Below are positions 27,726 to 37,041 of a DNA stretch of 64,000 bases, piece by piece (position 1 is the first letter of the stretch; every line of letters starts with the position of its first letter). The position numbers and the translations under genes are program-made. The stretch spans positions 1,612,001-1,676,000 of the forward strand of contig NZ_CP108427.1 in NCBI RefSeq assembly GCF_035982055.1. Reading direction: 5' to 3'. The notes below the pieces were generated by a model. The model was not told where the DNA came from and ran no database searches. It saw nothing but the letters and a program-made list of their open reading frames with translations. The DNA is from Streptomyces sp. NBC_01288 (lineage in GTDB: Bacteria; Actinomycetota; Actinomycetes; Streptomycetales; Streptomycetaceae).

Positions 27726-29824
27726 CCCTCGCAGCGTTCGCGCAGCCTGCGCAGATACTCCAGGTGTTGCTCGGCCTTCTCATCGCGGAGGGCGGCGGTC
27801 GCCTCGTCGATCAGGGCGCGGGCGGCCGTGAACTCACCGCTGTTCAGGCGGGTTTCGGCGAGGTCGGTGAGGGTGCGGGCCGTGTTGTAGGCCTCGCCGC
27901 CGGCGCGGAAGAAGGCCAGGGCACGGTCCAGGCGCTCGACGGCCTCGTCCTGGCGGCCCAGTCCGCGCAGGGCACGGCCGCGATGGCGTTCCAACAGGGC
28001 GCGGGCGCGCGGCAGATCGGCGGCGCCCTCGTCGGCGGGACCGATGCCGTCAAGGATGTCGTGCGCCTCGTCGAAGGCCGCGTACGCCTCGTCGAAGCGC
28101 CACTGGCGCAGCCGGAGCAGGCCGAGGAACTCGACGGCGGAGGCCTGGCCCCGCACATGGCTGCCGGCCCGTTCGTCCCGTGCTGCCGCGAGCGCCTCGG
28201 GTTCCGCCTCGTCCCAGCGGCGCAACTCCATGAGGCTGTGGGCGAGTTGGGCGTGCAGGGCACCGGCGGTGCGGGTGCCGGGGAAGTGGGAGTCCGCCGT
28301 ACGGACACCGGCCTGCAACGCGGGCAGCAGTATGTCGTGGTGGCCGGCCTTGAGTTGGAGCGGCCACAGGGCCTGGCCCAGCAGGGCGACGGTGTCCCAG
28401 TCGCCGAACTCCTCGGCGGCGTGCACCGCTTGGACCAGGTTGGGGGCCTCGGCGGCGAGTGCGGCGACGCCCGCGCCGCGGTTCTCGTACGACAGCGGTG
28501 TGGGTGTGGACGGGACGCGCCAGCTCTCGGGCAACGCGGCCTGAGCCGCGGCGAGTGCGAGGTGCAGATAGCCCTCGACGGTACGGGACACGGCGGCGGA
28601 GCACGCGGCGATGCCGTCCACGGCGGCGGCCGTGCGGGCGGCGTGCGCGCGGACGGCGGGCCGGTAGCGGTAACGGCCGTCCTCCGTCAGCTCGATGAGC
28701 GAAGCGCCGATCAACTCGTCCAGGAGCCGGGCGGCCTCTGCCTCGTCGATGTCTGCGGCGCGGGCAGCCGCGGCTGCGTCGAGCGCGGGCCAGTCGTACA
28801 GGCCGGTCAGGCGGTAGAGGCGGGCGGCGTCCGGGGCCAGCAGGCGGTACGAGTCCTCGACGGCGGAACCCACCGGGTCGATCGCGGGCCCTGCGGGCGT
28901 CTCGGGCGGCAGGGGCGGCTCGGTCAGCCGGGGTGCGGCAGCGCGCAGCGCGTAGGGCGAACCGGCGCAGCGGTCCAGTACGGCGGGCAGCGTGGCGCGG
29001 GCGGCGCTGACCGCGGGTTTGCCGACCAGCTCGGTGAGCAGCCGTTTCGCGTCCCGGCGACCCAACGGGCCGACCGGGATCCGCAGGGCGTCGAGGCCGG
29101 TCAGCGGATTCCGCGCCACGACGAGGGTGACCACGTCCGGTGCCGGTGCCAGCAGCGGCTGCACCTGGGCGGCGGAGCGCGCGTGGTCGAGCACGACGAG
29201 AGCGCGGCGGTCGGTCAGGGAGCGCCGGAACAGGGCGGTCCGGTCGGCGATCGAGGGCGGTATGTCCTCGTCGGGCAGGCCGAGTTGGCGCAGCAGCGTG
29301 GCCAGGACCGGTTCGGGCCCGAGCGCGCGCAGGTCGGCGTAGAGCCGGCCGTCGGGGAAGCGGGCCACCTGCCGTGCGCCCCAGTGGAAAGCGAGGGTGC
29401 TGGTACCGATGCCCTCGGGACCGTGGAGGAGCGCCAGTCGCGGTCGGCCGTCGAAGGCGCGGGCCGCCTCCTTGTCCAGGAGTTTCAGGGCGTCCTGACG
29501 GTCCGTGAAGGAGCGGGGTGCCGACGGGAGGCAGTGGCGTCCCGGCCCGGTGACGGGTTCCGGAACGCGCACGCCTCGCGCGAACCGGGTCCAGGCGAGG
29601 GCGAGTTCGGGGTCGCCGTGGACACGGTCGTGGACCATGCGCGCGATCGCGTTCACCTCGTCGGGGGTGACGGGTGCCGTAACCTCTCGTCCGGCGAGGC
29701 GACGGACCATTCCGCCGGCCGACTCCCAGGCCAACTTGCCTGCCTCACCGGCCATCCCGGAACCGACGGCCCCGAACACCGCACCGATGGCGCCCGTGGA
29801 CAGCAGATCCATCACCTCGCGCAC
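27722..29824 (-). CDS. NB-ARC/TPR protein with altered P-loop
   Basis: A 700-residue STAND-type protein. An N-terminal helical segment with GAIGAVFGAVGSG is followed by an NB-ARC domain: the P-loop position reads LLHGPEGIGTSTLAF, so the usual GK(S/T) lysine is Thr, and the Walker B-like strand is ALVVLDHARS. Next come a winged-helix-like region (DIDEAEAARLLDELIGASLIEL) and C-terminal TPRs (FDEAYAAFDEAHDIL, ALFFRAGGEAYNTARTLTDLAE-like units). There is no DNA-binding or catalytic effector domain that I recognise. Its 3' end overlaps the convergent glycosyltransferase-like gene by 4 bases. It may be a signal-sensing scaffold; the role is unknown. Confidence 0.8.
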   Translation of the reverse strand: MREVMDLLSTGAIGAVFGAVGSGMAGEAGKLAWESAGGMVRRLAGREVTAPVTPDEVNAIARMVHDRVHGDPELALAWTRFARGVRVPEPVTGPGRHCLPSAPRSFTDRQDALKLLDKEAARAFDGRPRLALLHGPEGIGTSTLAFHWGARQVARFPDGRLYADLRALGPEPVLATLLRQLGLPDEDIPPSIADRTALFRRSLTDRRALVVLDHARSAAQVQPLLAPAPDVVTLVVARNPLTGLDALRIPVGPLGRRDAKRLLTELVGKPAVSAARATLPAVLDRCAGSPYALRAAAPRLTEPPLPPETPAGPAIDPVGSAVEDSYRLLAPDAARLYRLTGLYDWPALDAAAAARAADIDEAEAARLLDELIGASLIELTEDGRYRYRPAVRAHAARTAAAVDGIAACSAAVSRTVEGYLHLALAAAQAALPESWRVPSTPTPLSYENRGAGVAALAAEAPNLVQAVHAAEEFGDWDTVALLGQALWPLQLKAGHHDILLPALQAGVRTADSHFPGTRTAGALHAQLAHSLMELRRWDEAEPEALAAARDERAGSHVRGQASAVEFLGLLRLRQWRFDEAYAAFDEAHDILDGIGPADEGAADLPRARALLERHRGRALRGLGRQDEAVERLDRALAFFRAGGEAYNTARTLTDLAETRLNSGEFTAARALIDEATAALRDEKAEQHLEYLRRLRERCEG

Positions 29825-29889
29825 TCCCCCGTCGTCCGCTCACGATCAGCGGATCAACCTTAGCGCCAGTGAAGGATGGTGACGATGGG

Positions 29890-30409
<520 letters not shown>

Positions 30410-30418
30410 AGCCCTCTG

Positions 30419-30433
30419 GTAGACAGTGTCTAT
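30419..30433. promoter_or_regulatory. TetR operator 2, overlapping the tetR start codon
   Basis: GTAGACA-G-TGTCTAT is the second copy, differing from a perfect palindrome at the last base. It runs into the ATG at 30432, so repressor bound here would block the start of its own gene. Confidence 0.8.
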
Positions 30434-31019
30434 GAGCATGAGCGAACCGGAAGCGGGACTACGGGGCCGCCTGGTCGACGTCGGCGTGGAGCTGGTTGCC
30501 CAGGAGGGTGCGCAGGCGTTGACCCTGCGCGAGATCGCCCGCCGGGCCGGTGTCTCGCACGGGGCGCCCCGCCGCTACTTCCCCACTCACCTGGAGCTGC
30601 TGTCCGCGATCGCACGGCGCGGCTTCGCCGAGCTGGGCGAGCGGGCGAAAGGCGCGATCGCGGACGGTACGGCAAGCCCACGCGCGCAGGTGACAGCCCT
30701 GGGCCGGATCTATCTGGAGTTCGCCCTCGCCAACCCCGGCATGTACGAGTTGATGTTCCGTCACGACCTGCTGGAGAGCGGTCACTTGGGACTACGGGAC
30801 ACCAGCCTCCCCTTGTTCGGTGTCCTGGTGGACCTGGTCGGCCGGGCGCGTCCCGACGTGGACGCCCGCCTGGTCGCGGGCGCGTTGTGGGCGAACCTGC
30901 ACGGCGTCGCCCAGCTCTGGCGCTGGGGCAGCCTCCAACTCGCCACCGGCGCCGACGACTTCACATCCCTTCTGCGCTCGACCCTCGACGCGCACCTCGG
31001 TCCGGAGCCCACTCGATGA
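30432..31019 (+). CDS. TetR-family repressor of the adjacent MFS gene
   Basis: A 195-residue TetR protein with an HTH at LTLREIARRAGVSHGAPRRYFPTH (read as LTLREIARRAGVS and GAPRRYFPTHLELL) and a TetR_C domain (FALANPGMYELMFRHDLLE, LWANLHGVAQLWRWGSL). Starts at ATG 30432 or 30438 are both possible; neither has a Shine-Dalgarno sequence and the operator overlaps the first, which suggests a leaderless mRNA. The stop overlaps the start of the MFS gene (ATGA), so the pair is co-transcribed and self-regulated, as in drug-efflux loci. Confidence 0.88.
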   Translation: MSMSEPEAGLRGRLVDVGVELVAQEGAQALTLREIARRAGVSHGAPRRYFPTHLELLSAIARRGFAELGERAKGAIADGTASPRAQVTALGRIYLEFALANPGMYELMFRHDLLESGHLGLRDTSLPLFGVLVDLVGRARPDVDARLVAGALWANLHGVAQLWRWGSLQLATGADDFTSLLRSTLDAHLGPEPTR

Positions 31020-32374
31020 CGGTCCAACGAAGGCTCGTGCTGGCGAGCAGTGCGGCGGGGGCGGCGATCGTCGCCCTGGACGGGACCGTACTCACCGTCG
31101 TACAGCCCACCCTGCAAAGGGAGTTGGGGGCCTCGCTCGCGCAGGTCCAGTGGACGAGCACCGCGTATCTCGTCGCCGTGGCAAGCCTGTTGGTGTCGGC
31201 CGGCCGGATCGGGGACCGGTACGGGCATCAGCGGATGTTCGGGCTCGGCATGCTCGGCTTCGGTCTCGCCTCGGCCGGGATCGGGCTGGCGCCCGGGGTG
31301 GGGTGGGTGATCGGACTCCGGGTCGTCCAAGGGGTGTTCGGGGCGCTGCTCCAACCGGCCACGCTCGGCATGCTGCGCGCCGCGTTCCCGTCCGACCGGC
31401 TCGCCATGCCCATCGCCGTGCGGACGAGTGTGATCGGGATCGCGGCCGCCGCCGGGCCTTTGGTGGGCGGAGCGTTGGTGGGCGCGGTGGGCTGGCGGGC
31501 CGTGTTCTTCCTCAACGTCGTGCCCTCGCTCGTGTTCGGCGTGCTCGCGCTCACCGTTCGAGAGCCTCACCGAGAAAGAGCATCAGCGGTCCAATTCGAC
31601 CTGCGCGGCGCCCTGCTCCTCGCGCTCTCCCTCGCCTCTCTCGTCCAGGCGCTGGTGGACCTCCCCGGTTCGGCCGCCGGCTTGGCCGTGTCCGTGCCGG
31701 CCGCTGTGGCCTTCGTACGGCACGAGCGTCGTACGGCGCATCCGCTCCTGCCACCGGACGTCGTCGGCTCGGCGGCGATCCGCGGGGCGCTCGGGATGCT
31801 GCTCGCGGCGTCGGCCGCCTTCTCCGGGACGCTGTTCGTCGTCACCTATTTCCTCCAGGACACGATGGGACTTGGCCCGTTCCAAAGCGCCCTCCGAGGC
31901 CTGCCGTTGGCCGCCGCGATGGTCCTCGCGGCACCCGTGACCCCCGTGGTGCTGCGCCGGGTCGGGGCGCGTCGTACGGCCGGCGTGGCGATGACGGTCG
32001 TGGCCCTGGCTGTTCTCGTGTTGTCCCGGGCCTCCGGCACAGTCACGATATGCGGGGGTTTCGCCCTGCTCGGGGCCGGGTTTGGAACGGTCCTGGTGGC
32101 GGCGACCCAAGTGGTCGTGCGGGAAGCCGCCGTGGAGTCCGCCGGGGTGGCGGGCGGGCTCAAGCAGACCGCGGTGAACGTGGGTCCCACGCTCGGGGTC
32201 GCCGCCGGGAGCACGCTGATGGCCGGAAGTGGCCGGGAGTTGGCCCTCGGAATCCTCGCCTCGGTGGCCCTGACCGGCGCTCTCGCCTGTCTCTCGCTGC
32301 CCGGACGGACAGTCGCGTCGCTCACACATCCCCCCGTTACAGGAGACCGCGCAGGTGTTCCTGCGCGACGATGA
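31016..32374 (+). CDS. MFS efflux transporter (DHA2-like)
   Basis: A 452-residue drug-efflux-type permease. Motifs are ALDGTVLTVVQPTLQ in helix 1, the loop 2-3 motif GRIGDRYGHQRMFGLG, and helix 5 motif C in IAAAAGPLVGGALVGAVGW. It starts in the stop of the tetR gene. Context (own repressor, two operators) points to inducible export of a toxic or signalling compound; the substrate is not predictable. It carries fewer helices than full 14-helix DHA2 proteins. Confidence 0.87.
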   Translation: MTVQRRLVLASSAAGAAIVALDGTVLTVVQPTLQRELGASLAQVQWTSTAYLVAVASLLVSAGRIGDRYGHQRMFGLGMLGFGLASAGIGLAPGVGWVIGLRVVQGVFGALLQPATLGMLRAAFPSDRLAMPIAVRTSVIGIAAAAGPLVGGALVGAVGWRAVFFLNVVPSLVFGVLALTVREPHRERASAVQFDLRGALLLALSLASLVQALVDLPGSAAGLAVSVPAAVAFVRHERRTAHPLLPPDVVGSAAIRGALGMLLAASAAFSGTLFVVTYFLQDTMGLGPFQSALRGLPLAAAMVLAAPVTPVVLRRVGARRTAGVAMTVVALAVLVLSRASGTVTICGGFALLGAGFGTVLVAATQVVVREAAVESAGVAGGLKQTAVNVGPTLGVAAGSTLMAGSGRELALGILASVALTGALACLSLPGRTVASLTHPPVTGDRAGVPARR

Positions 32375-32439
32375 GTTCCGAGGTGTCCGGGGCCGGGTAT
32401 GCGGGACCCCACCTCGTGAACGCAATTCGGAGGAGAGCC

Positions 32440-33669
32440 ATGGCACAGCTGCGACAAGAGGTCGACCCGGACGAGGTCGGACTGGATCACAAGGCGCTGG
32501 ACCGCCTGGACCAGCACTTCGCCCATTACGTCGACGTGAAGCGCCTGCCGGGCTTCCTGGTGTCCGTGGCCCGCGGCGGTCGCGTCGCCCACCTCACCGC
32601 CCACGGGCACCGCGATGTCGCGGCCCAACGGCCCGTCACGCCGGACACGTTGTACCGGATCTACTCCATGACCAAACCGGTCACGGCGGTCGCCGCGCTG
32701 ATCCTGATGGAGGAGGGCAAGCTCTCCCTGGACGACTCGGTCGGCCTTCATCTGCCGGCCTTCGCGGACATGCGGGTCTACGACAGCGGCTCCGGCGCCG
32801 ACGTCAAGACGCGACCGGTGGAGCAGCCCATGCTGATTCGGCATCTGATGACCCACACCTCGGGCCTGACCTTCGCGTTCTACCACTCGCACCCGGTCGA
32901 CGCCCTGTACCGGGAGGCGCACCTGGAGTCGTCCGTGCCGCCCGGCGCGAACCTCGCCGAGACCATCGACATCTACGCGAGTCTGCCGCTCCAGTTCGAG
33001 CCGGGCACGCAGTGGAACTACTCCGTCGCCTCCAACGTCCTGGGCCGGATCGTCGAGGTGGTGTCCGGGCAGCGGCTCGACGAGTTCTTCGCCGAGCGGA
33101 TCTTCCGGCCGCTGGGGATGCCGGACGCCGGCTTCTCGGTCCCGGACGAAAAGGCCGACCGGCTCTCCCAGTTGTACGGCGACGCCGACGGCGGCGGTAT
33201 CGAGCCGATCGCCGGGCTGCCGCTGCGGGGCGGCCGGCCGCGGTTCCTGTCGGGCAGCGGCGGGATGGCGGCGAGCCCGTACGACGTGCACCGGTTCGCG
33301 GAGTTCCTGCGGCGCCGGGGCGAACTCGACGGCGCCCGGCTGCTGGCCCCCGAGACGGTCGACCTCATGGCCAGCAACCACCTCCCCGGCGGCGCCGACA
33401 TGCGCGCCTTCGGCAGCCCCGCGCACCAGGAACCCGGCAACGACGGCATGGGCTTCGGCCTCAGCGTCTCCGTGGTCATCGACCCCGAGCGCACCCAATC
33501 CCCCATGGGACTGGGTGCGTTCGGATGGAGCGGCGCGGCGACGACGACGTTCTGGGTGGACCCGAGCCGCGACCTGACCGTGCAGTTCATGACGCAGCTC
33601 CGGCCGAAGTCGTCCCTGAAGATCATCCCGGAGTTGAAGCAGTTGGTGCACGAGGCGGTCACGGGCTGA
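32440..33669 (+). CDS. Serine hydrolase, beta-lactamase/esterase class C family
   Basis: A 409-residue protein without signal peptide. The catalytic SxxK is in IYSMTKPVTAVAAL and the YxN-like motif in NYSVASNVLGRIVEVVSG. The C-terminal box is GAFGWSGAATTTFWVDP in place of KTG. This is the pattern of EstB-like esterases and related hydrolases rather than true beta-lactamases. ATG 32440 with GGAGGAGAG at 32429 is a clear start; the open frame upstream to 30820 is a shadow. It converges with the saccharopine-dehydrogenase-like gene 15 bases downstream. Confidence 0.88.
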   Translation: MAQLRQEVDPDEVGLDHKALDRLDQHFAHYVDVKRLPGFLVSVARGGRVAHLTAHGHRDVAAQRPVTPDTLYRIYSMTKPVTAVAALILMEEGKLSLDDSVGLHLPAFADMRVYDSGSGADVKTRPVEQPMLIRHLMTHTSGLTFAFYHSHPVDALYREAHLESSVPPGANLAETIDIYASLPLQFEPGTQWNYSVASNVLGRIVEVVSGQRLDEFFAERIFRPLGMPDAGFSVPDEKADRLSQLYGDADGGGIEPIAGLPLRGGRPRFLSGSGGMAASPYDVHRFAEFLRRRGELDGARLLAPETVDLMASNHLPGGADMRAFGSPAHQEPGNDGMGFGLSVSVVIDPERTQSPMGLGAFGWSGAATTTFWVDPSRDLTVQFMTQLRPKSSLKIIPELKQLVHEAVTG

Positions 33670-33684
33670 GCCGCGACCGCCGGC

Positions 33685-34839
33685 TCACTGATCCACCCGC
33701 AAGGTGAACTCCAGCCCCTCCCCAGCCAGTTCGCTCAGCCACTCCCGTGACCGTTCCGCCGTCTCCGCCGCCCGGTTCAGGCCGGACGGCAGGTCGTCGG
33801 ACAGGATGTGGCGGACGGCGAGGGAGAGCGGGCGCGAGACACAGCGGGCCATCGCGCTCTCCTCCTCGTCACCGACCAGGTCGAGGAGGTAGCTGCCGGA
33901 CCAGGACTCGCCCGCGTCGCCCCGGACGTCCAGGGACACCGCGAGGACGACCCGGTCGTGGTCGGCGTCCGTGGTGGGGTAGGTCGCCGCCAACTCCCTT
34001 GCCAGCGCGGCGATCCGGGTGTCGTCGCCCTCTTTCAGTTCATCGAACACCGCGTCCCAGGCCCGTAGCCAGCCATCGAGTCGCAGCGTGCCGCGCACGA
34101 ACGTCCGCGGTTTCCAGCCGGACGGCAGCCCGTACTGCTCGATGAACGGCACGCTGTCCCGGTTCGGATAGACCTCGAAGGTCTCACCGTCGACGACATG
34201 CGGCCGGGTCACCTCCCAGGGCCGGTCGGCGGTGGTCTCCGCGCCGTCCTCCAGATACCGCGCCGGTGAGCGCAGCGCGCCCAGTACTCCGGCCGGTGCC
34301 CAACTGAACCGGTACCGGAAGTCGTTGGGCACCGCGGGAACCCCGCCGCAGTACGAGGTGAGGCTGTACGAGGCCGCCGTACCGTCGCCGATCGCCTCCC
34401 TGGCGCGGGCGACCAGGCTGTGCGCGAAGAGGTGGTCGATGCCGGGGTCGAGACCGGCCTCGGTGAGGACGACGATCCCCGCCTTCTCGGCCGCCGGTAC
34501 CTGTTCGAGGACGGCGTCCGAGACATAGCTGGAGCAGGCGAAGTGCGCCTGCCGCCGCACGCAGACGGCCAGCAGCGCCGCGTGTTCGGGCGCGGGCAAC
34601 ATGGATACGACCACGTCTCCTGGCGCCAACTCGGCCGTGAGCGCGGCGAGTCCGAACGCTCGCGGTTCGGCGCGTCCCGTCAGGCCCAGGTGGTCGAGGG
34701 CCTGTGCCGCCCGCTCCTCGGTGCGGTGCCACAGCCGTACCCGCTCGGCCGTGTCGCACAGCAGGGCGAGCCCGCTGCCCGTGGACAGTCCGGCGCCGAT
34801 CCAGTGGACGGTACCGCTCGCGCGCACCACGTCAGACAT
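33685..34839 (-). CDS. Saccharopine dehydrogenase-like reductase (LYS9-type fold)
   Basis: A 384-residue protein with an N-terminal Rossmann segment (HWIGAGLSTGSGLALL), VVSMLPAPEHAALLAVCVRR, and the characteristic EAGLDPGIDHLFAH followed by YCGGVPAVPNDFRYRFSWAP. These identify the saccharopine dehydrogenase/homospermidine synthase-like family (glutamate-forming half). Start ATG 34839 overlaps the end of the upstream LYS1-like gene by 8 bases. The pair would interconvert lysine plus 2-oxoglutarate, saccharopine, and aminoadipate semialdehyde plus glutamate, or handle an analogous opine. Confidence 0.82.
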   Translation of the reverse strand: MSDVVRASGTVHWIGAGLSTGSGLALLCDTAERVRLWHRTEERAAQALDHLGLTGRAEPRAFGLAALTAELAPGDVVVSMLPAPEHAALLAVCVRRQAHFACSSYVSDAVLEQVPAAEKAGIVVLTEAGLDPGIDHLFAHSLVARAREAIGDGTAASYSLTSYCGGVPAVPNDFRYRFSWAPAGVLGALRSPARYLEDGAETTADRPWEVTRPHVVDGETFEVYPNRDSVPFIEQYGLPSGWKPRTFVRGTLRLDGWLRAWDAVFDELKEGDDTRIAALARELAATYPTTDADHDRVVLAVSLDVRGDAGESWSGSYLLDLVGDEEESAMARCVSRPLSLAVRHILSDDLPSGLNRAAETAERSREWLSELAGEGLEFTLRVDQ

Positions 34840-35899
34840 GGCCCAACTCCCCTTCCGCCACGGCGATTCCGAGTTCACGGGACTTCGTACGGAACAGGTC
34901 CAGGCACCGTCCCCACGCCCCGCCGGTCCCGAAGTCCAGGAGTTGGGGCAGCAGCGCGGCCGAGAAGTCCGTGCTGGACTCCTTCGGCAGGAGGGACGGC
35001 AGGTTGTCGATCGCGATGAGGTCGAGCGGCGGACGCTCGTGCAACTGCCGTACCGGGGCGTCCCATTCGGTCGTGCGGTCGTAGACCGGCAGGACGTTGA
35101 GGGGCGAGCCCACGTCGCAGGTGACGTCGGAGACGGTGCGGAGGCGGCGGGTCGAATCGTCCAGGTCCGTCTCACGGAGGAAGGGCGGGACGGGGGTCGT
35201 GGCCAGAACGCAGTTGACCAGGACGTCGTGGGCCAACAGGGCCGGGCGGTCGAGGTTCTGGGTCTCGGGCAGGTCCCAACAGGTCGGTTCGATGCCGGCC
35301 GTGGAGAACGCCACCCGCGCTCCGCGTCCGCTGCGGCCCAGCGCGCCGATCACCAGGGCGCTGAACTCCTGGTCCCCTGCGGCGAGTTGGAGTGTCTTGT
35401 CCAGCTCCTCCTTCGAGGTGGGCGTCAGGGGAGCGACCAGTCGGCCCCGGTGCTGGAGGACGGCGAGCGCCGCGCCCAGGTAGCCCGCCCAGAAGCCGAA
35501 CGCGGCGAGGCGGCGTCCGTTGTCGTCCACCAGGTATTCGAGGTCGAGCAGCGCTCCGCCCCCGGCCTCGAACCGGCTCAGCAGGTCGCTCGCCCCCAGC
35601 TGACCCTTGTAGGCGTGCCCGAAGAAAATGTGACGGTGGGTCAACTCGGTCGGCTTGTCCGGGAGTTCCTTGAGGCCGAGGATCACCGTGTCCCGCGGCG
35701 CCGACGCCCAGGAGTCCGCGGGTGCGACGCGGGCGCCGATCGCCTCGTACTCCTCGATGGGGAAGATCCGTTGCGGGGACTCCTCGACCGTGAGGGTCAC
35801 GCCGTTCTCGACGAGGCGGCGGGCGTCGGAGGGGACGACCGGGGTGCGGCGTTCGGTCGTGCGGGGCTCGTGGCGCAGCCACAGATGGAGCTCGGTCAT
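34832..35899 (-). CDS. Saccharopine dehydrogenase (lysine-forming, LYS1-type)
   Basis: A 355-residue enzyme of the alanine dehydrogenase/PNT-like fold. The N-terminus HLWLRHEPRTTERRTPVVPSDARRL carries the family's Arg/Lys pocket. ILGLKELPDKPTELTHRHIFFGHAYKGQ and LDLEYLVDDNGRRLAAFGFWAG are typical of saccharopine dehydrogenase. It overlaps both neighbours (4 bases upstream, 8 downstream). Its partner for the second half reaction is the next gene, so the two separate proteins reproduce the bifunctional animal enzyme. Confidence 0.85.
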   Translation of the reverse strand: MTELHLWLRHEPRTTERRTPVVPSDARRLVENGVTLTVEESPQRIFPIEEYEAIGARVAPADSWASAPRDTVILGLKELPDKPTELTHRHIFFGHAYKGQLGASDLLSRFEAGGGALLDLEYLVDDNGRRLAAFGFWAGYLGAALAVLQHRGRLVAPLTPTSKEELDKTLQLAAGDQEFSALVIGALGRSGRGARVAFSTAGIEPTCWDLPETQNLDRPALLAHDVLVNCVLATTPVPPFLRETDLDDSTRRLRTVSDVTCDVGSPLNVLPVYDRTTEWDAPVRQLHERPPLDLIAIDNLPSLLPKESSTDFSAALLPQLLDFGTGGAWGRCLDLFRTKSRELGIAVAEGELGHV

Positions 35900-37041
35900 A
35901 CCAGGTTGACCTCCGGGCGCGGGGCGTCGGCCGCGAACCGGCCGGCGCTCAGGGGGCTGACGTCCACGAAGGGTACGTGGCCGAGGTACAGGTCGCGGAC
36001 GACCTCGCCGACGGCCGGTCCCTGGAGGAATCCGTGGCCGGAGAAGCCGGTGGCGTAGAGGAAGCGGGAGACCGAAGTCGCCTCGCCGATCAGGGCGTTG
36101 TGATCCGGCGTGTTCTCGTACAGGCCCGCCCAGCCGCCGGTGCGGCGCAGCTCCAGGAGGTCGGGGGCGCGGCGGCGCATGGCGTCGGCGAGGCGGGGGA
36201 TCCAGCGGTCGTGGGTGTCGGTGGCGAAGCCGGGACGCTCGTCGGGGTCGGACATGCCGACGAGGAGGCCGGGGCCCTCGGTGTGGAAGTAGAGGCTGGT
36301 GGTGAAGTCGATCGTCATGGGGAGGTTCGGCGGCAGTCCCGTGACCGGTTCCGTGACCGCGATCTGGCGGCGCAGCGGCTGCACGGGGAGGTCCACGCCC
36401 GCCATCACGCCGATCGCCTTGGACCAGGCGCCGGCCGCGCAGATCACGGTGTTGGTGTCGATGCGGCCCAGGGTCGTCGCCACCGCGGTGATGGTGTCGC
36501 CGTGGGTCTCGATGCCGGTGACGTCGGTGTGGCGCAGGATCGTCGCGCCGTGGGCGCGGGCGGCGGAGGCGTAGCCGTGGACGACGGCTTCGGGGGTGCA
36601 GTGGCCGTCGTCGGGCGAGTAGGCGGCGGCGATGAGGCCTTCGGTGCTGATCAGCGGGGAGAGGCGGCGGGCCTCGGCGGGGTCGATGATGCGGCTGGGC
36701 ACGTCGAGGGAGTTCTGGAGGCGGACGCCCGCCTCGAAGGACGCCACGTCCTCGGGTGTGGAGAGGAGGAACAGGTAGCCGACGCGATGTAACCCGATGT
36801 CGTGGCCGGTGTCCTCCTCGAAGCGTTCGAATGCCTCCAGACTGCGCGCGCCCAGTTGCACGTTGAGCCCGTCGGAGAACTGTGCGCGCACTCCGCCGGC
36901 CGCCTTGGAGGTGGACCCGGCGGCGAGCTCGTCCCGTTCCACGAGGACGACGTCCCGGACGCCGGCGCGGGCCAGGTGGTAGGCGATGCTGGTGCCGATG
37001 ACCCCGCCGCCGATGACGACGACCTCTGCCTGACGCTTCAC
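35896..37041 (-). CDS. FAD-dependent amino-acid oxidase/dehydrogenase (DAO family)
   Basis: A 381-residue protein of the glycine/sarcosine/D-amino acid oxidase family. It has the FAD motif VVVIGGGVIGTSIAYHLARAG, the ELAAGSTSKAAGGVRAQ loop, the C-terminal GGWAGLYENTPDHNALIGE, and FLYATGFSGHGFLQGPAVGE near the flavin. It overlaps the ornithine cyclodeaminase homologue upstream and the LYS1-type gene downstream by 4 bases each. It likely oxidises a secondary amine or an imino acid of the lysine/ornithine type. No membrane segment is seen. Confidence 0.87.
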   Translation of the reverse strand: MKRQAEVVVIGGGVIGTSIAYHLARAGVRDVVLVERDELAAGSTSKAAGGVRAQFSDGLNVQLGARSLEAFERFEEDTGHDIGLHRVGYLFLLSTPEDVASFEAGVRLQNSLDVPSRIIDPAEARRLSPLISTEGLIAAAYSPDDGHCTPEAVVHGYASAARAHGATILRHTDVTGIETHGDTITAVATTLGRIDTNTVICAAGAWSKAIGVMAGVDLPVQPLRRQIAVTEPVTGLPPNLPMTIDFTTSLYFHTEGPGLLVGMSDPDERPGFATDTHDRWIPRLADAMRRRAPDLLELRRTGGWAGLYENTPDHNALIGEATSVSRFLYATGFSGHGFLQGPAVGEVVRDLYLGHVPFVDVSPLSAGRFAADAPRPEVNLV

